Assembly: GCF_050003625.1 (NCBI RefSeq) | Contig: NC_134397.1 | Span: 219,852,537-219,916,536, forward strand | Reading direction: 5' to 3' | From: Haematobia irritans | Lineage: Eukaryota; Arthropoda; Insecta; Diptera; Muscidae | DNA: 64,000 nucleotides | Shown here: positions 48,166-58,265 of the stretch, piece after piece | Layout: each line of letters starts with the position of its first letter | How positions within the stretch are numbered: the stretch's first letter is position 1 | Translations under genes and position numbers: made by a program | Notes under the pieces: generated by a model | What the model was told of the DNA's origin: nothing | What the model saw: only the letters and a program-made list of their open reading frames with translations | Database searches by the model: none

Positions 48166-49214
48166 TATACTTTACCTAACCTAACCATGCTTCACTTTCC
48201 ACATAATAACTATTCTTTTAATTCATTGTCATTTTTCATTATGTGAAATTTATACCAGACATTTTAATGCATTTACACAAATATTACATTTGTCATTTAG
48301 TTTTCTACGAAATATCTTTACGTGATATTTATAGAATGTTTTTTTGCAAAACACTAAGTCCTTAGAATTTATTAGTAGCAGTTCAGTTCTGAAAAAAAGG
48401 AGAACATCTTAAGTAGAACAATTGGTTGAACATTTGTTTTATATTTGAATCGGTTTTATTGGCTATGTCTTTGTGTGCAAAAGCACGTACTAGGTTGCTA
48501 TTTTATTCTATAGAAAAATTTTCATTTGATGTATGATGAAGATGATGATGATGACAACAATGACATTTGTTCGTAACATCAGGTGTCTCCCCGAAAGTGA
48601 CAGACAAAGTAAAATATTTACAGACTTCTTTATTTTTTGTTAAAACAATAAAGACATTTACAAAATATCCACATCAACCTAAATGTGATAGACAGAACGG
48701 TCAGTCAGACCATTTCTTTCATATTCTAAAAACAAATGCAATAGAATTTCAAAGGAATTATATTTTTCTGGAATATTGAATTTCTCTAGAATCTAGAGAG
48801 AAAAAAACCTACATTGAACTCGAAATTTAAGTTAATTTTATAATGGAAAAGAATGAAACAATAAAACGGCTCTGAGTTAGGTAGGGATGAAGCTCATTTA
48901 AAGTTATGTGTACACTGAAAAAATATTGACTTAATATGAAAGATTATATAAAAATTATGTTTTTGGTTAAGGAATTTATACAATTTTAAGGACAAATTTC
49001 TTTAAAATAATAACATTTTAATTAAAAGAAAGTGTATAATCCATGCTTACAGAAATTCTCATTGCGTAATTTTAGGACACAAATCTGGGAAATTTTCGTC
49101 GCTCTATTAAGGTCGTATGTCTTTGAACCAAAGCAAATTTTATTTAAAATAAAGAAACACATTTTTGATTTAAAGAAATCGCTATTGAAATATTGAATCT
49201 TTAGATTTAAAATA
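48166..49214. other. Intergenic DNA, no recognisable gene
   Basis: A CCTAACCTAACC run at about 48175-48187 has no SINE body. A GATGATGATGATGA patch lies near 48538. The segment 48910-49200 begins CACTGAAAAAATATTGAC and may be the left part of an AT-rich MITE interrupted by the next element, but its right end is not seen. Confidence 0.4.
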
Positions 49215-51747
49215 AACTAGTATATACGGTCGTAAGTTCGGCCAGGGCGAATCTTATGTACCCCCCACCATGGATTGCGTAGAAACTTCTACGGAAGACT
49301 GTCATCCACAATCGAATTACTTGGGTTGTGGTATCTTAAATCGTTTTCTAAATTGTGAGTTAGTCCATACGTGGTATATATTAGACAAAAAAGTTATGTA
49401 TATGTAAGTCTACAAATAATTACGAATCGACATGGACTTTTGCACGGTACGTAGATAACCAGAATTGAAATATGGGGGTCGCTTATATGGGGGCTATATA
49501 CAATTATGAACTTGGCATGGACCAATTTTTGTGTGATTGGAGTTCGATTTATCTGAGGGCTATATATAACTATAGACCAATATGGATCTAGTTAGGCATT
49601 GTTGTTAACGGCCATATACTAGCACAATGTACCAAATTTCATCTGACTCGGATGAAATTTGCTCCTCTAAGAGGCTCCAAAACAAAATCTCAGGATCGGT
49701 TTCTATGGGGGCTATATATGATTATGGACTGATGTGGACCACTTTTGGCATGGTTGTTAAATATCATGTACTAAATTCACGTACCAAATTTCAACCAGAT
49801 CGGATGAATTTTGCTTCTCCAAAAGGCACCAGAGGTCAAATCTGGGGATCGGTTTATATGGGGGCTATATATAATTATGAACTGATATGAACCAATTCCT
49901 GCATGGTTGTTGGATACCATATACTAACATCACGTACCAAATTTCAACCGAATCGGATGAATTTTGCTCTTCCTAGGGGCTCCGGAGGTCAAATCTGGGG
50001 ATCGGTGTATATGGGGCCTATATAAAGAATTATTGACCGATTTCGACCAATTTTTGCATGGGTGTTTGAGGCCATATATGGGAGCCACCGTGGTGCAATG
50101 GTTAGCATGCCCGCCTTGCATACACAAGGTCGTGGGTTCGATTCCTGCTCCGACCGAACACCAAAAAATTTTTCAGCGGTGGATTATCCCACCTCAGTAA
50201 TGCTGGTGACAGTTCTGAGGGTTTCAAAGCTTCTCTAAGTGGTTTCACTGCAATGTGGAACGCCGTTCGGACTCGGCTATAAAAAGGAGGTCCCTTGTCA
50301 TTGAGCTTAACATGGAATCGGGCAGCACTCAGTGATAAGAGAGAAGTTCACCAATGTGGTATCACAATGGACTGAATAGTCTAATTGAGCCTGATACATC
50401 GGCTTGCCCCATAACCTAACCTAACCTAACCTTGAGGCTATATATTAACACCACGTACCAAATTTCAACTGAATCAGATGAATTTTGGTCTTCCAAGAGG
50501 CTCCGGAGGTCAAATCTGGTAATAGGTTTATATGGGGGCTATATATAGTTATGGACCGATTTCGACCAATTTCTGCATGGTTGTTAGAGACCATGTACAA
50601 AATTTCAGCCAGATCGGATGAAATTTGCTTCTCTTAGAGGCTCCGCAAGCCAAATCGGGGGATCGGTTTATATGGGGGCTATATATAATTATGGACCGAT
50701 GTGGACCAATTTTTACATGGTTGTTAGAGATCATATACTAACACCATGTACCACATTTCAGCCGGATCGGATGAAATTTGCTTCTCTTAGAGTCTCCGCA
50801 AGCCAAATCGGGGTATCGGTTTATATGGGGACTATATGCAATTATAGACCGATGTGGACCAATTTTTGCATGGTTGTTAGAGACCATTTACTAACACCAT
50901 GTACCAAATTTCAGCCGGATCGGATGAAATTTGCTTCTCTTAGAGGCTCCGCAAGCCAAATCGGGGGATCGGTTTATGTGGGAGCTATATGCAATTATGA
51001 ACCGATGTGGACCAATTTTTGCATAGTTTTTAGAGACCATATAGTAGCACCATGTACCAGATTTCAGCCGGATCGGATGAAATTTGCTTCTCTTAGAGAC
51101 TCCGCAAGCCAAATCGGGGGATCGGTTTATATGGGGGCTATATATAATTATGGACCGATGTGGACCAATTTTTGCATGGTCATTAGAGCCCATATACTAA
51201 CACCATGTACCAAATTTCAGCCGGATCGGATGAAATTTGCTTCTCTTAGAGGCTCCGCAGGCCAAATCGGGGGATCGGTTTATATGGGGGCTATATATAG
51301 TTATGGACCGATTTCGACCAATTTTTGCATGGTCACTAGAGACCCTATACTAACACCATGTACGAAATTTCAGCCGGATCGGATGAAATTTGCTTCTCTT
51401 AGAGGCTCCGCAAGCCAAATCGGGGAATCGGTTTATATGGGGGCTATATGTAATTATAGACCGATGTGGACCAATTTTTGCGTGGTTATTAGAGACTATA
51501 TACTAACACCATGTACAAAATTTCAGTCGGATCGGATGAAATTTGCTTCTCTTAGAGGCTCCGCAAGCCAAATCGGGGAATCGGTTTATATGGGGGCTAT
51601 ATGTAATTATAGACCGATGTGGACCAATTTTTGCGTGGTTATTAGAGACTATATACTAACACCATGTACCAAATTTCAACCGGATCGGATGAAATGTGAT
51701 TCTCTTAGAGGCTCCGCAAACCAAATCGGGGGATCGGTTTATATGGT
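49215..51747 (+). mobile_element. Helentron/DINE-like element, family A, copy 6 (3'-truncated)
   Basis: The 5' end is near 49215 (CTAGTATATACGGTCG, degenerate palindrome TTCGGCCAGGGCGAA). It lacks a 29-bp array and has about a dozen 153-bp units interrupted by a SINE (50080-50431). From 50618 the units are very regular, with an exact 153-bp spacing (TCTCTTAGAG-type motif at 50631, 50784, 50937). The element breaks off at about 51747 without the usual microsatellite and 3' end. Confidence 0.7.
50080..50431 (+). mobile_element. tRNA-derived SINE, full length
   Basis: Intact head (TGGTGCAATGG box A, GGTTCGATTCC box B), body, and a tail of three CCTAA repeats ending at 50431. It lies inside family A copy 6. 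The target duplication is GAGGCCATATAT (50068-50079) and GAGGCTATATAT (50434-50445), with one mismatch. This gives clear relative timing: the SINE is younger than the family A copy. Confidence 0.92.
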
Positions 51748-52041
51748 TCAAAATTGCAGGAGTGTCTTTAGTGCCATACAAAGTTCACTACACGCAAAAA
51801 AAAAACGTTTGGAAAACGTGTACCGAAAACGTTTTTCTTTTGTTAGAGTTCTTTGAATTGCTTCGAAAATGTTAAACTTTTATCACCAAAAAAAATTCGT
51901 TTGTTACAAAATTTTTATTTTTTTAATAAAAAAAAATATTTTTGAAACAATAACACAGTCCATTTCGTTTATATCAAACACTGTTCTTTTCTGACTTTAG
52001 GTCTTTAATAAGACACCTTTTACAGTTCAAAATTTAATATA

Positions 52042-53341
52042 AAGGGTGATACGGTCATAATTTGGTCAAGGGAAAACGCGTGTAAATCGGTGAAATCGTT
52101 TATTTAAAAAATCAAATTAAATTTCTTTTTCAAGTTCAATTAGTATAAAATTCAGGAAAAATATTCAGTTAGGCTTTCGCTTTTCCCAATCCGAATTGCC
52201 GGGCCTCACGCGTGACCCCTGCCATCAGATTTTGTACAGCCACCTTGTCCACCTTCTTCGCCGCAGAAAGCCAGTTTGCCTAGAACTGCTGCTCGTCCTT
52301 AGCAGTCTTTTTGGTCTTCTTTAGGTTCCGCTTGACAATAGCCCAGTATTTCTCAATTGGGCGGAGCTCTGGCGTGTAGGGAAGGTTCTTGTCCTTGGGA
52401 ACCACCTGCACGTTGTTGGCGGCGTACCACTCCATGGCCTTTTTACCGTAATGGCAAGATGCCAAATCCGGCCAAAACAGTACGGAACAACCGTGTTTCT
52501 TCAGGAAAGGCAGCAGACGTTTATTCAAACACTCTTTCACGTAAATTTCTTGGTTGACAGTCCCGGAAGCTATGAAACTGCTGCTTTTCAAGCCACAGGT
52601 ACAGATGGCTTTCCAAACCAGATAATTCTTTGCGAACTTTGACAGTTTTATGTGCTTGAAAATATCTGCTACCTTTCCCCTTCCTTTTGCCGTATAAAAC
52701 TCCTGTCCCGGAAGCTGCTTGTAGTCGGCTTTGACGTAGGTTTCGTCGTCCATTACCACGCAGTCAAACTTCGTCAGCATCGTCGTGTACAGCCTCCGGG
52801 ATCGCGCTTTGGCCATCGTATTTTGTTTATCATGGCGATTTGGAGTCACTACCTTCTTGTAAGTCGATAGTCCGGCTCGTGTTTTGGCTCGATGCACGGT
52901 TGTAGACGATACACCCAGCTTATTTGCGGCATCTCGGAGAGAGAGGTTAGGGTTTCGCTTGAAACTACCGGCAACTCTCTTTGTCGTCTCAGCGGCTTCC
53001 GGATTTCTATTTCCCCCCGATCCAGACTTCCTGGCTGTCGACAAACGTTCCCAAAACACTTTAATTATATTTGTAACGGTTGATTTGGCAACTTTTAGCG
53101 ATTTTGCCAGCTTTGCGTGCGAGTAGCTCGGATTTTCGCGATGCGCGAGCAAAACTTTGATACGCTGCTCTTCTTGCTTGGATGGCATTTTGACAACTGA
53201 AGAGTGAATTCCAAAATCAAAATAGGAGCAACATTCTACACACACACACCTTCAAAATGAGGGGTGTTCAGGTTTTTTAAATGCAAAATTGAAAGAAATA
53301 CATCAAGTTTATATTGACCAAATTTTGACCGTATCACCCTT
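52042..53341 (-). mobile_element. Complete Tc1/mariner-superfamily element, second copy
   Basis: 1300 bp with inverted ends AAGGGTGATACGGTCA... and ...GACCGTATCACCCTT, flanked by TA (52040-52041 and 53342-53343). Nearly identical by eye to 24017-25323, which suggests recent activity of the family. Nested in the element at 51791-53998. Confidence 0.95.
52169..53188 (-). pseudogene. mariner-superfamily transposase, premature stop near the C terminus
   Basis: A 340-codon frame from ATG at 53188 (MPSKQEEQRIK) to a stop at 52169. The two helix-turn-helix regions are at about residues 8-45 and 70-110. The catalytic residues appear to be D147 or D148 (VMDDETY), D241 (WPDLASCHYG) and E274 (TPELRPIEKYW), leaving 32 residues between the last two. 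Codon 303 is TAG (52280-52282) where the other copies have AAG, removing the last 37 residues but leaving all catalytic residues. Some activity of the shortened protein cannot be excluded. An upstream in-frame ATG at 53245 exists, but MPSK aligns with the other copy and is the likelier start. Confidence 0.92.
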
Positions 53342-53401
53342 TACTACAATGTAATGTTGATCATTTTTTCGGAATCTTCCGAACATATCTGGAATATATG
53401 T

Positions 53402-53488
53402 AAAAAAAAAACTTTGGTCGAAGCAGGGATCGAACCCACGACCCTTGGCATGCAAGCCGGACGTAGCAACCACTGCTCCACGGTGCCA
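53402..53488 (-). repeat. tRNA-like SINE head with pol III-type terminator
   Basis: On the minus strand, a box A-like TGGAGCAGTGGTTGC and a box B GGTTCGATCCC lie at tRNA-like spacing. TTTGG at the 5' side can pair with CCAAA at the 3' side as a short acceptor-like stem, and a run of nine T follows (53402-53410), a pol III terminator. It shares the CTTGCAT...AAGG-GTCGTGGGTTCGAT core with the abundant SINE but not its body. It is not a functional tRNA gene: the cloverleaf is incomplete. Confidence 0.65.
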
Positions 53489-53598
53489 AACTAAAAGTTT
53501 GTTTCTGTTAAATAAACTTTGTTTATTCGGTTCGTGGGCGCCGCAAGCTATGCTATATAAATATAACTTATATGGATATTTATCTATTGATGACCATA

Positions 53599-53676
53599 AC
53601 AGGTACATAGCTCAGTGGTTAGTGTGTTGCCTTACAAAGTGCATGGTCCGTGGTTCGATTCTCCGTCCAGGCGAAA
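53599..53676 (+). repeat. Second tRNA-like segment, opposite orientation
   Basis: GGTACATAGCTCAGTGGTTAG carries a good box A and D-arm; GGTTCGATTCT about 35 bp on is a box B. The acceptor stem does not pair, and the T-arm is poor, so this is a tRNA-derived repeat head rather than a tRNA gene. It faces away from the tRNA-like segment at 53402-53488. Confidence 0.6.
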
Positions 53677-54000
53677 GGTAAAACAAATTTTAAAAATTTA
53701 TAAAATCGTATAATTTCTTGTACATTGTTGGTATTACAGGAAAAGGTGTTAAGAACTGAAAAACCTCGTGGATGTGAGAAAGATGTGAGGGAAAATGCAA
53801 TTTGCAAGAAAACAATGTTTTTTTTTTTTGAGTTTGTCTTTATGAATTTGTTTTTACATCCTGGAAAAGAATAAACGTTTATCACAAAAAGTATATACTT
53901 TTCTTCCAAATACACTTCCTTACAGCGAAAAGCAAATGAGAAACGAACTTTGTTTGTCTAAAATTTCGTTTGGGAGGAAAGAATTATTTTTTTGCGTGTA

Positions 54001-55540
54001 TGGGCGCAATTTTTAGTAAAATTTACAAATTTAAAGAAATAATGAACTATTTCGTGAGAAGTACGAATTTAGTAAATCTTTATGCTTCATTTGTGTATAA
54101 TTTTTTCCCGTTTTTAGTTCATTTATCTAACGTACGCAAAAAATTTTTAGAGTAAAGGAGACTTTCTTCAAAACTGATAGTTCCATGAACTATACTAAAG
54201 TTAAATTGGCTTTAGTGAAATAGAGGGTTCACTTTTTTTTTGTGAATCTCATACTTTTTGCCACTTTTAAGAAATTTCAATTCTGCATCGCTCTATTTTA
54301 GATTTTTCATGTCAATTGCTTTAACATGCCACCCACCCACTATTCAACTCTGAAGCTTTATAAAATAAAGACCAGACCGCATACAGCTTCTTTATCAATC
54401 AATGGACCTCCCATAGCGATTTTTATGATAGCACCATAAAATAAGTACTCCAGAAAAAAGCAAACACTACAAAGACCACCACCTAGAGCATTATTTTATG
54501 GATTAGTTTAGACAAACATTTTGGGATTACTCCATTTATGTCATGGTCTACTATAACTGACCCCAGTTATTAAATAGAACTATTAAAATTTTTAAATATA
54601 CTCAAATCCTTATTATTAAGCTTAAAACCCTTAACATTGCTTCAGATTAAATTAATATGAAGTTATGGTAGTTAAAACCTTTTTTATTTCGGTATCATTA
54701 AATATTTGTATAGATTTTCTTTTCAATAAATTTTGGGGAATTTGGAAGCTTTTAAGGGATTTTCTTCCTCCAAAAGCTCATTGATGAATAAAAAGAAAAA
54801 CAAAAACTCTTTGTTCAAACTAATAAAAATTGGTATTAAATCGGGAAAAATGACTGCTGCATTCCAAACTTTGTCATCTAAGAATCTTTCTCTAACCATG
54901 TCAATATTTAACAACAATAAACAAATGAAATTAATTTAGTCATTGTCTCGATTTCTGTTGTTTCTGTTATGACACAATACAGATGATTCTACTTCAGCAG
55001 AGATAATGATGATATTGGAAATTGTACCATAAACTATCATTTGATTTGTCCAACCATATTATCAACCAGCAATAGTAGTGTGTGTGTGTGTGGGTATCCA
55101 TAATGATGCAGCAGCAATTCTTTCTCATTGAAGTTAGATTTCCCTTTCCCTAGAAATTCTCTCATAAAAACATTAGCTATCATCTCTGCCCCTTTTTTCC
55201 AATTCTTCGCTGGTTGTTTGTCCATATGAAAATTCATTAAAAAAAAAAAAAACAAAATTGTAAAATGGTGTGAAATGGTCATTATTTCATTATCGCTAAT
55301 GGACCATAGTCTGTAGTATTCATTGTTTTGTTTGTTATAGACCCCTCCACGGTATTGTCTGGACGGAAATGTTATTAATACTAAATTTGGTTTGGTTCGT
55401 CTAGATAGCTACATAGGCATTGTCGGTTAGGGACGATATTCTGCTGGAACAACAAGTGGAGGACGAACCCTCATCTATGTTATGGTCATGTACAATCAGC
55501 ATTAGTATAACACCTCTAGCTGATAGTGTGATCAAGACAA
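54001..55540. other. Intergenic DNA with a GT microsatellite
   Basis: No recognised gene. A GTGTGTGTGTGTGTG run lies at about 55079-55093. Short open frames have no motif. Confidence 0.5.
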
Positions 55541-56870
55541 CGGGTTATTCAATAGAAACTGAGAGATTCTATTTTTTCCTTTAAATTCAAAATATTTTGT
55601 AAAAAGGCTTTTTCCTGTGGCGCCCGAGCAGAGACATAATGAAAGGGATAGGCAAAGAAGTCCTGTCTTGGTATAAAGACTGTTTACATAGAGAATGGAT
55701 TTTTCTGTGGCGCCCGAGCAGAACCACAATGAAAGGGATAGGCAAAGAAGTCCTGTCTTGTTATAAAGACTATTTACATAGAGAATGGATTTTTTCTGTG
55801 GCGCCCGAGCAGAGACATAATGAAAGTGATAGACAAAAAAGTCCTGTATTGGAAAAAACTATAGCTGTTTTCTGTCGCGCCCGAGCAGAGACATAATGAA
55901 AGGGATAGACAAAGAAGTCCTGTCTTTGTATAAAGACTATTTACAATGAGATAAGCACAATATTAGGGGGTCCTTCTTATACATCCTGAGACAAACCCAT
56001 GAACTACCGCAGTGAGTCCAAAACAGAACGATTCGCAAGGATACGCAACGTCGATTTTACATTTTGCTTTGCACTATGATCGTATGATGAAAGCCCATTA
56101 AAAAAAATGCAATATATTTAAAAAAAAAAACTATTTCTGAGGCGCCCGAGCAGAAAAGGAGATCTTTCGGGTTGGTTTGTTTTGATAGAGATGATCATAA
56201 GATTACGCATATCCTGGTGGCACACTCTGAAAAAGTATAAACTCTGGAACTACAACAACGAATATGAATTGAAAACTGATCGCTTCGTTAATGATATGAT
56301 GATCTATGCGGGCAAATTTCTAGGTCAAGTTTTGGAATTATGGGCATAGTATGCAAAAAAGTCACTTAGAGGTGAGTGCTATCCAGGCACAAACGTAGCC
56401 TCAGAACAAAAAACAGCGTTAATAGTTCGATCAATATATTAGCCAAGTGGTTATTCAATAGAAACTGAGAGATACTTATGAGGAGGGCTTTTCCGTGGCG
56501 CCCGAGCAGGGACATAGAGAAACGGATAGACAATGAAATTTTTTCATGGTAGAAAATGTATTTGCATAGAGATGATCTTAAGATTGTGCATGTCCTGCTT
56601 ATACACTCCGAAAATATGAATTGTAAACTGATCGCTCCGCTAATGATATGCGGCGTCGATGTGTGACCAAGGTAGGCAATGGATTAATCAATAGAATATG
56701 GGAGATTCTATATCTATAAGGGAGATTCTATATCTATGATTCTATAATAAGGGCTTATTTTTGGAAAATATATCAAAATATTTTTGAAAGGCTTTTCTGT
56801 GGCGCCCGAGCAGGGACATATATGAAGGGGGTAGGTACTGAAGTTTTTTTTACGGTTTGAAGTTTATTTA
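55541..56870 (+). repeat. Tandem repeats carrying a tRNA-Lys primer-binding-site-like motif
   Basis: Seven copies of a motif around TGGCGCCCGAGCAGGGAC: 55618, 55708, 55799, 55875, 56140, 56496 and 56800. The last two are exactly that sequence; the earlier ones vary at the end (AGAGAC, AGAACC, AGAAAA) or at position two. The first four lie in a ~77-91-bp tandem (CATAATGAAAGGGATAGGCA, AAGAAGTCCTGTC, TTTACATAGAG). The later ones sit in longer ~300-360-bp units that also contain TTATTCAATAGAAACTGAGAG upstream and AAACTGATCGCT downstream. The 18-mer differs by one base from the 3'-end complement of tRNA-Lys used as primer site by many LTR elements. No LTR, gag or pol was found. Confidence 0.75.
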
Positions 56871-57019
56871 CATAAGATGATCACAAGATTGCGCATGTCC
56901 TGGTTAAACACTCTCAAAACCGACAAACTCATGAACTCCCACCACGATTTTGAATTGCAAACTTCGTTCATAATATGCGGCGCCGATTTGGTAAACTTCC
57001 AGGTCGATTTGAAGAGGTC

Positions 57020-57063
57020 ACTGAATAGTCTAAGTGAGTCTGATACATCGAGGTGTCACCTAG
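57020..57063 (+). repeat. SINE 3' fragment at the outer edge of the left arm
   Basis: ACTGAATAGTCTAAGTGAGT, TGATACATCGAGG and GTCACCTAG correspond to the last ~45 bp of the SINE, with the CCTAA tail reduced to one degenerate unit. The same fragment in inverted orientation forms the outer edge of the right arm, where a MITE splits it. Confidence 0.75.
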
Positions 57064-57923
57064 CTTGGGTAGATTTTTTAAATTCATTTTTTTCACCGTT
57101 CCAAGATAGTTGCTTTGCCTTCGGGCCTATATCAGACATTTGAAAAGACCTACAAGTTGTGGGCATGAGAATGCTTTCGTCGTGAAAAATGTCGGCTGAA
57201 ACATCCTCGACTCACCACTATCGAATTAGGCTAAGAGTAGTTGCTTTGCTTTCGGGTCTATATCAGACATTTGAAAAGACCTACAAATTGTGGACATTCT
57301 CGCCTCACCACTATCGAATTGGGCTAAGAGTTGTTGCCCCATAATCGAACGCTATCCCATGGACCCCAAAAGGTAATGATCATGGTTGCTAATGCTGAAA
57401 CAGTTACAGGGCTATGCTTCGACAAACTATTAGGTCCAATCGATGCTGAATTCGTCGGTTCCAGAAGAAGTGCACTTCTTGATTATGAAGCAGGGGTATA
57501 GATCCCCTCGCCACGCCTCGATCGAATTGGGCTAAGAGTTGCTGTCCCATAGGCCGCAGAAAGTGTTGGTTACGGTTGCCAGGCTAATGGTAAAACGATT
57601 ATAGGGCTACACTTTGACGAATTGTTAGGTCGAATCAGCGGTTCCAGTAGACCAAGAAAAGTGTTCTTTCTCATAATCCTTGTTTTCCCACGAACGAATT
57701 GGGTTAATATTTGCTATTCCATAGACCTTAAAAGTTTATGGTCTTGGTTACAGGGCTGAACTTTGACGAATCTAAGCTGAATTTGTAATAACGCAATGGC
57801 TCAAACCTCCTCGCCACGATCGAATTCGTGACGAGTGTTGCTAGTATTGGATATTTTCCCCAAATTTGAAATATTTCGTGGGAAATTTCCAAAAAATTGC
57901 AGATTTTTTCCACGGCACATAGT

Positions 57924-58257
57924 GGGAGCCACCGAGGTGCAATGGTTAGCATGCACGCCTTGCATACACAAGGTCGTGGGTTCGATTCCTGCTTCGACCG
58001 AACACCAAAAAGTTTTTTAGCGGTGGATTATCCCACCTCAGTAATGCTGGTGACATTTCTGAGTGTTTCAAAGCTTCTCTAAGTAGATTCACTGCAATGT
58101 GGAATGCCGTTCGGACTCGGCTATAAAAAGGAGGTCCCTTGTCATTGAGCTTAACATGGAATCGGGCAGCACTCAGTGATAGGAGAGAAGTTCACCAATG
58201 TGGTATCACAATGGACTAAATAGCCAAAGTGAGCCTGATACATCGGGCTGCCACCTA
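57924..58257 (+). mobile_element. tRNA-derived SINE, full length (left arm)
   Basis: Complete head, body and a single CCTAA tail. The 8-bp target-site duplication ACATAGTG is at 57917-57924 and 58258-58265. The presence of this SINE at the matching place in both arms shows that insertion preceded the inverted duplication. Confidence 0.92.
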
Positions 58258-58265
58258 ACATAGTG

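Larger units (their letters stand above)
51791..53998. mobile_element. TA-flanked inverted-repeat element hosting a nested mariner
   Basis: The ends CACGCAAAAAAA (left) and TTTTTTTGCGTG (right, 53987-53998) are inverted copies and are flanked by TA on both sides (51789-51790 and 53999-54000). Subtracting the nested mariner leaves about 0.9 kb of host element. That part carries two tRNA-like segments in opposite orientation (53402-53488 minus, 53599-53676 plus) to the right of the mariner. No transposase of its own. The TA target suggests the Tc1/mariner superfamily. Confidence 0.65.
57000..58258 (+). repeat. Inverted duplication, left arm
   Basis: Pairs in inverted orientation with 59744-60880 plus 61688-61740. 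It starts with a SINE 3' fragment (57020-57063) and continues through tandem modules around GATCGAATTGGGCTAAGAGTTG (roughly 57320, 57520, 57695; spacing 170-210 bp) and a duplicated GGGCCTATATCAGACATTTG segment (57124 and 57256). It ends with a SINE (57924-58257). No coding frame runs through the modules. Confidence 0.85.

Noticed and set aside
53599..53676. Functional tRNA gene
   Set aside because: The D-arm and box B are present, but the acceptor stem and T-stem do not pair.
55618..55635. Intact LTR retrotransposon starting at the PBS-like motif
   Set aside because: No paired LTRs, polypurine tract, gag or pol frames within reach, and the motif is repeated in tandem.
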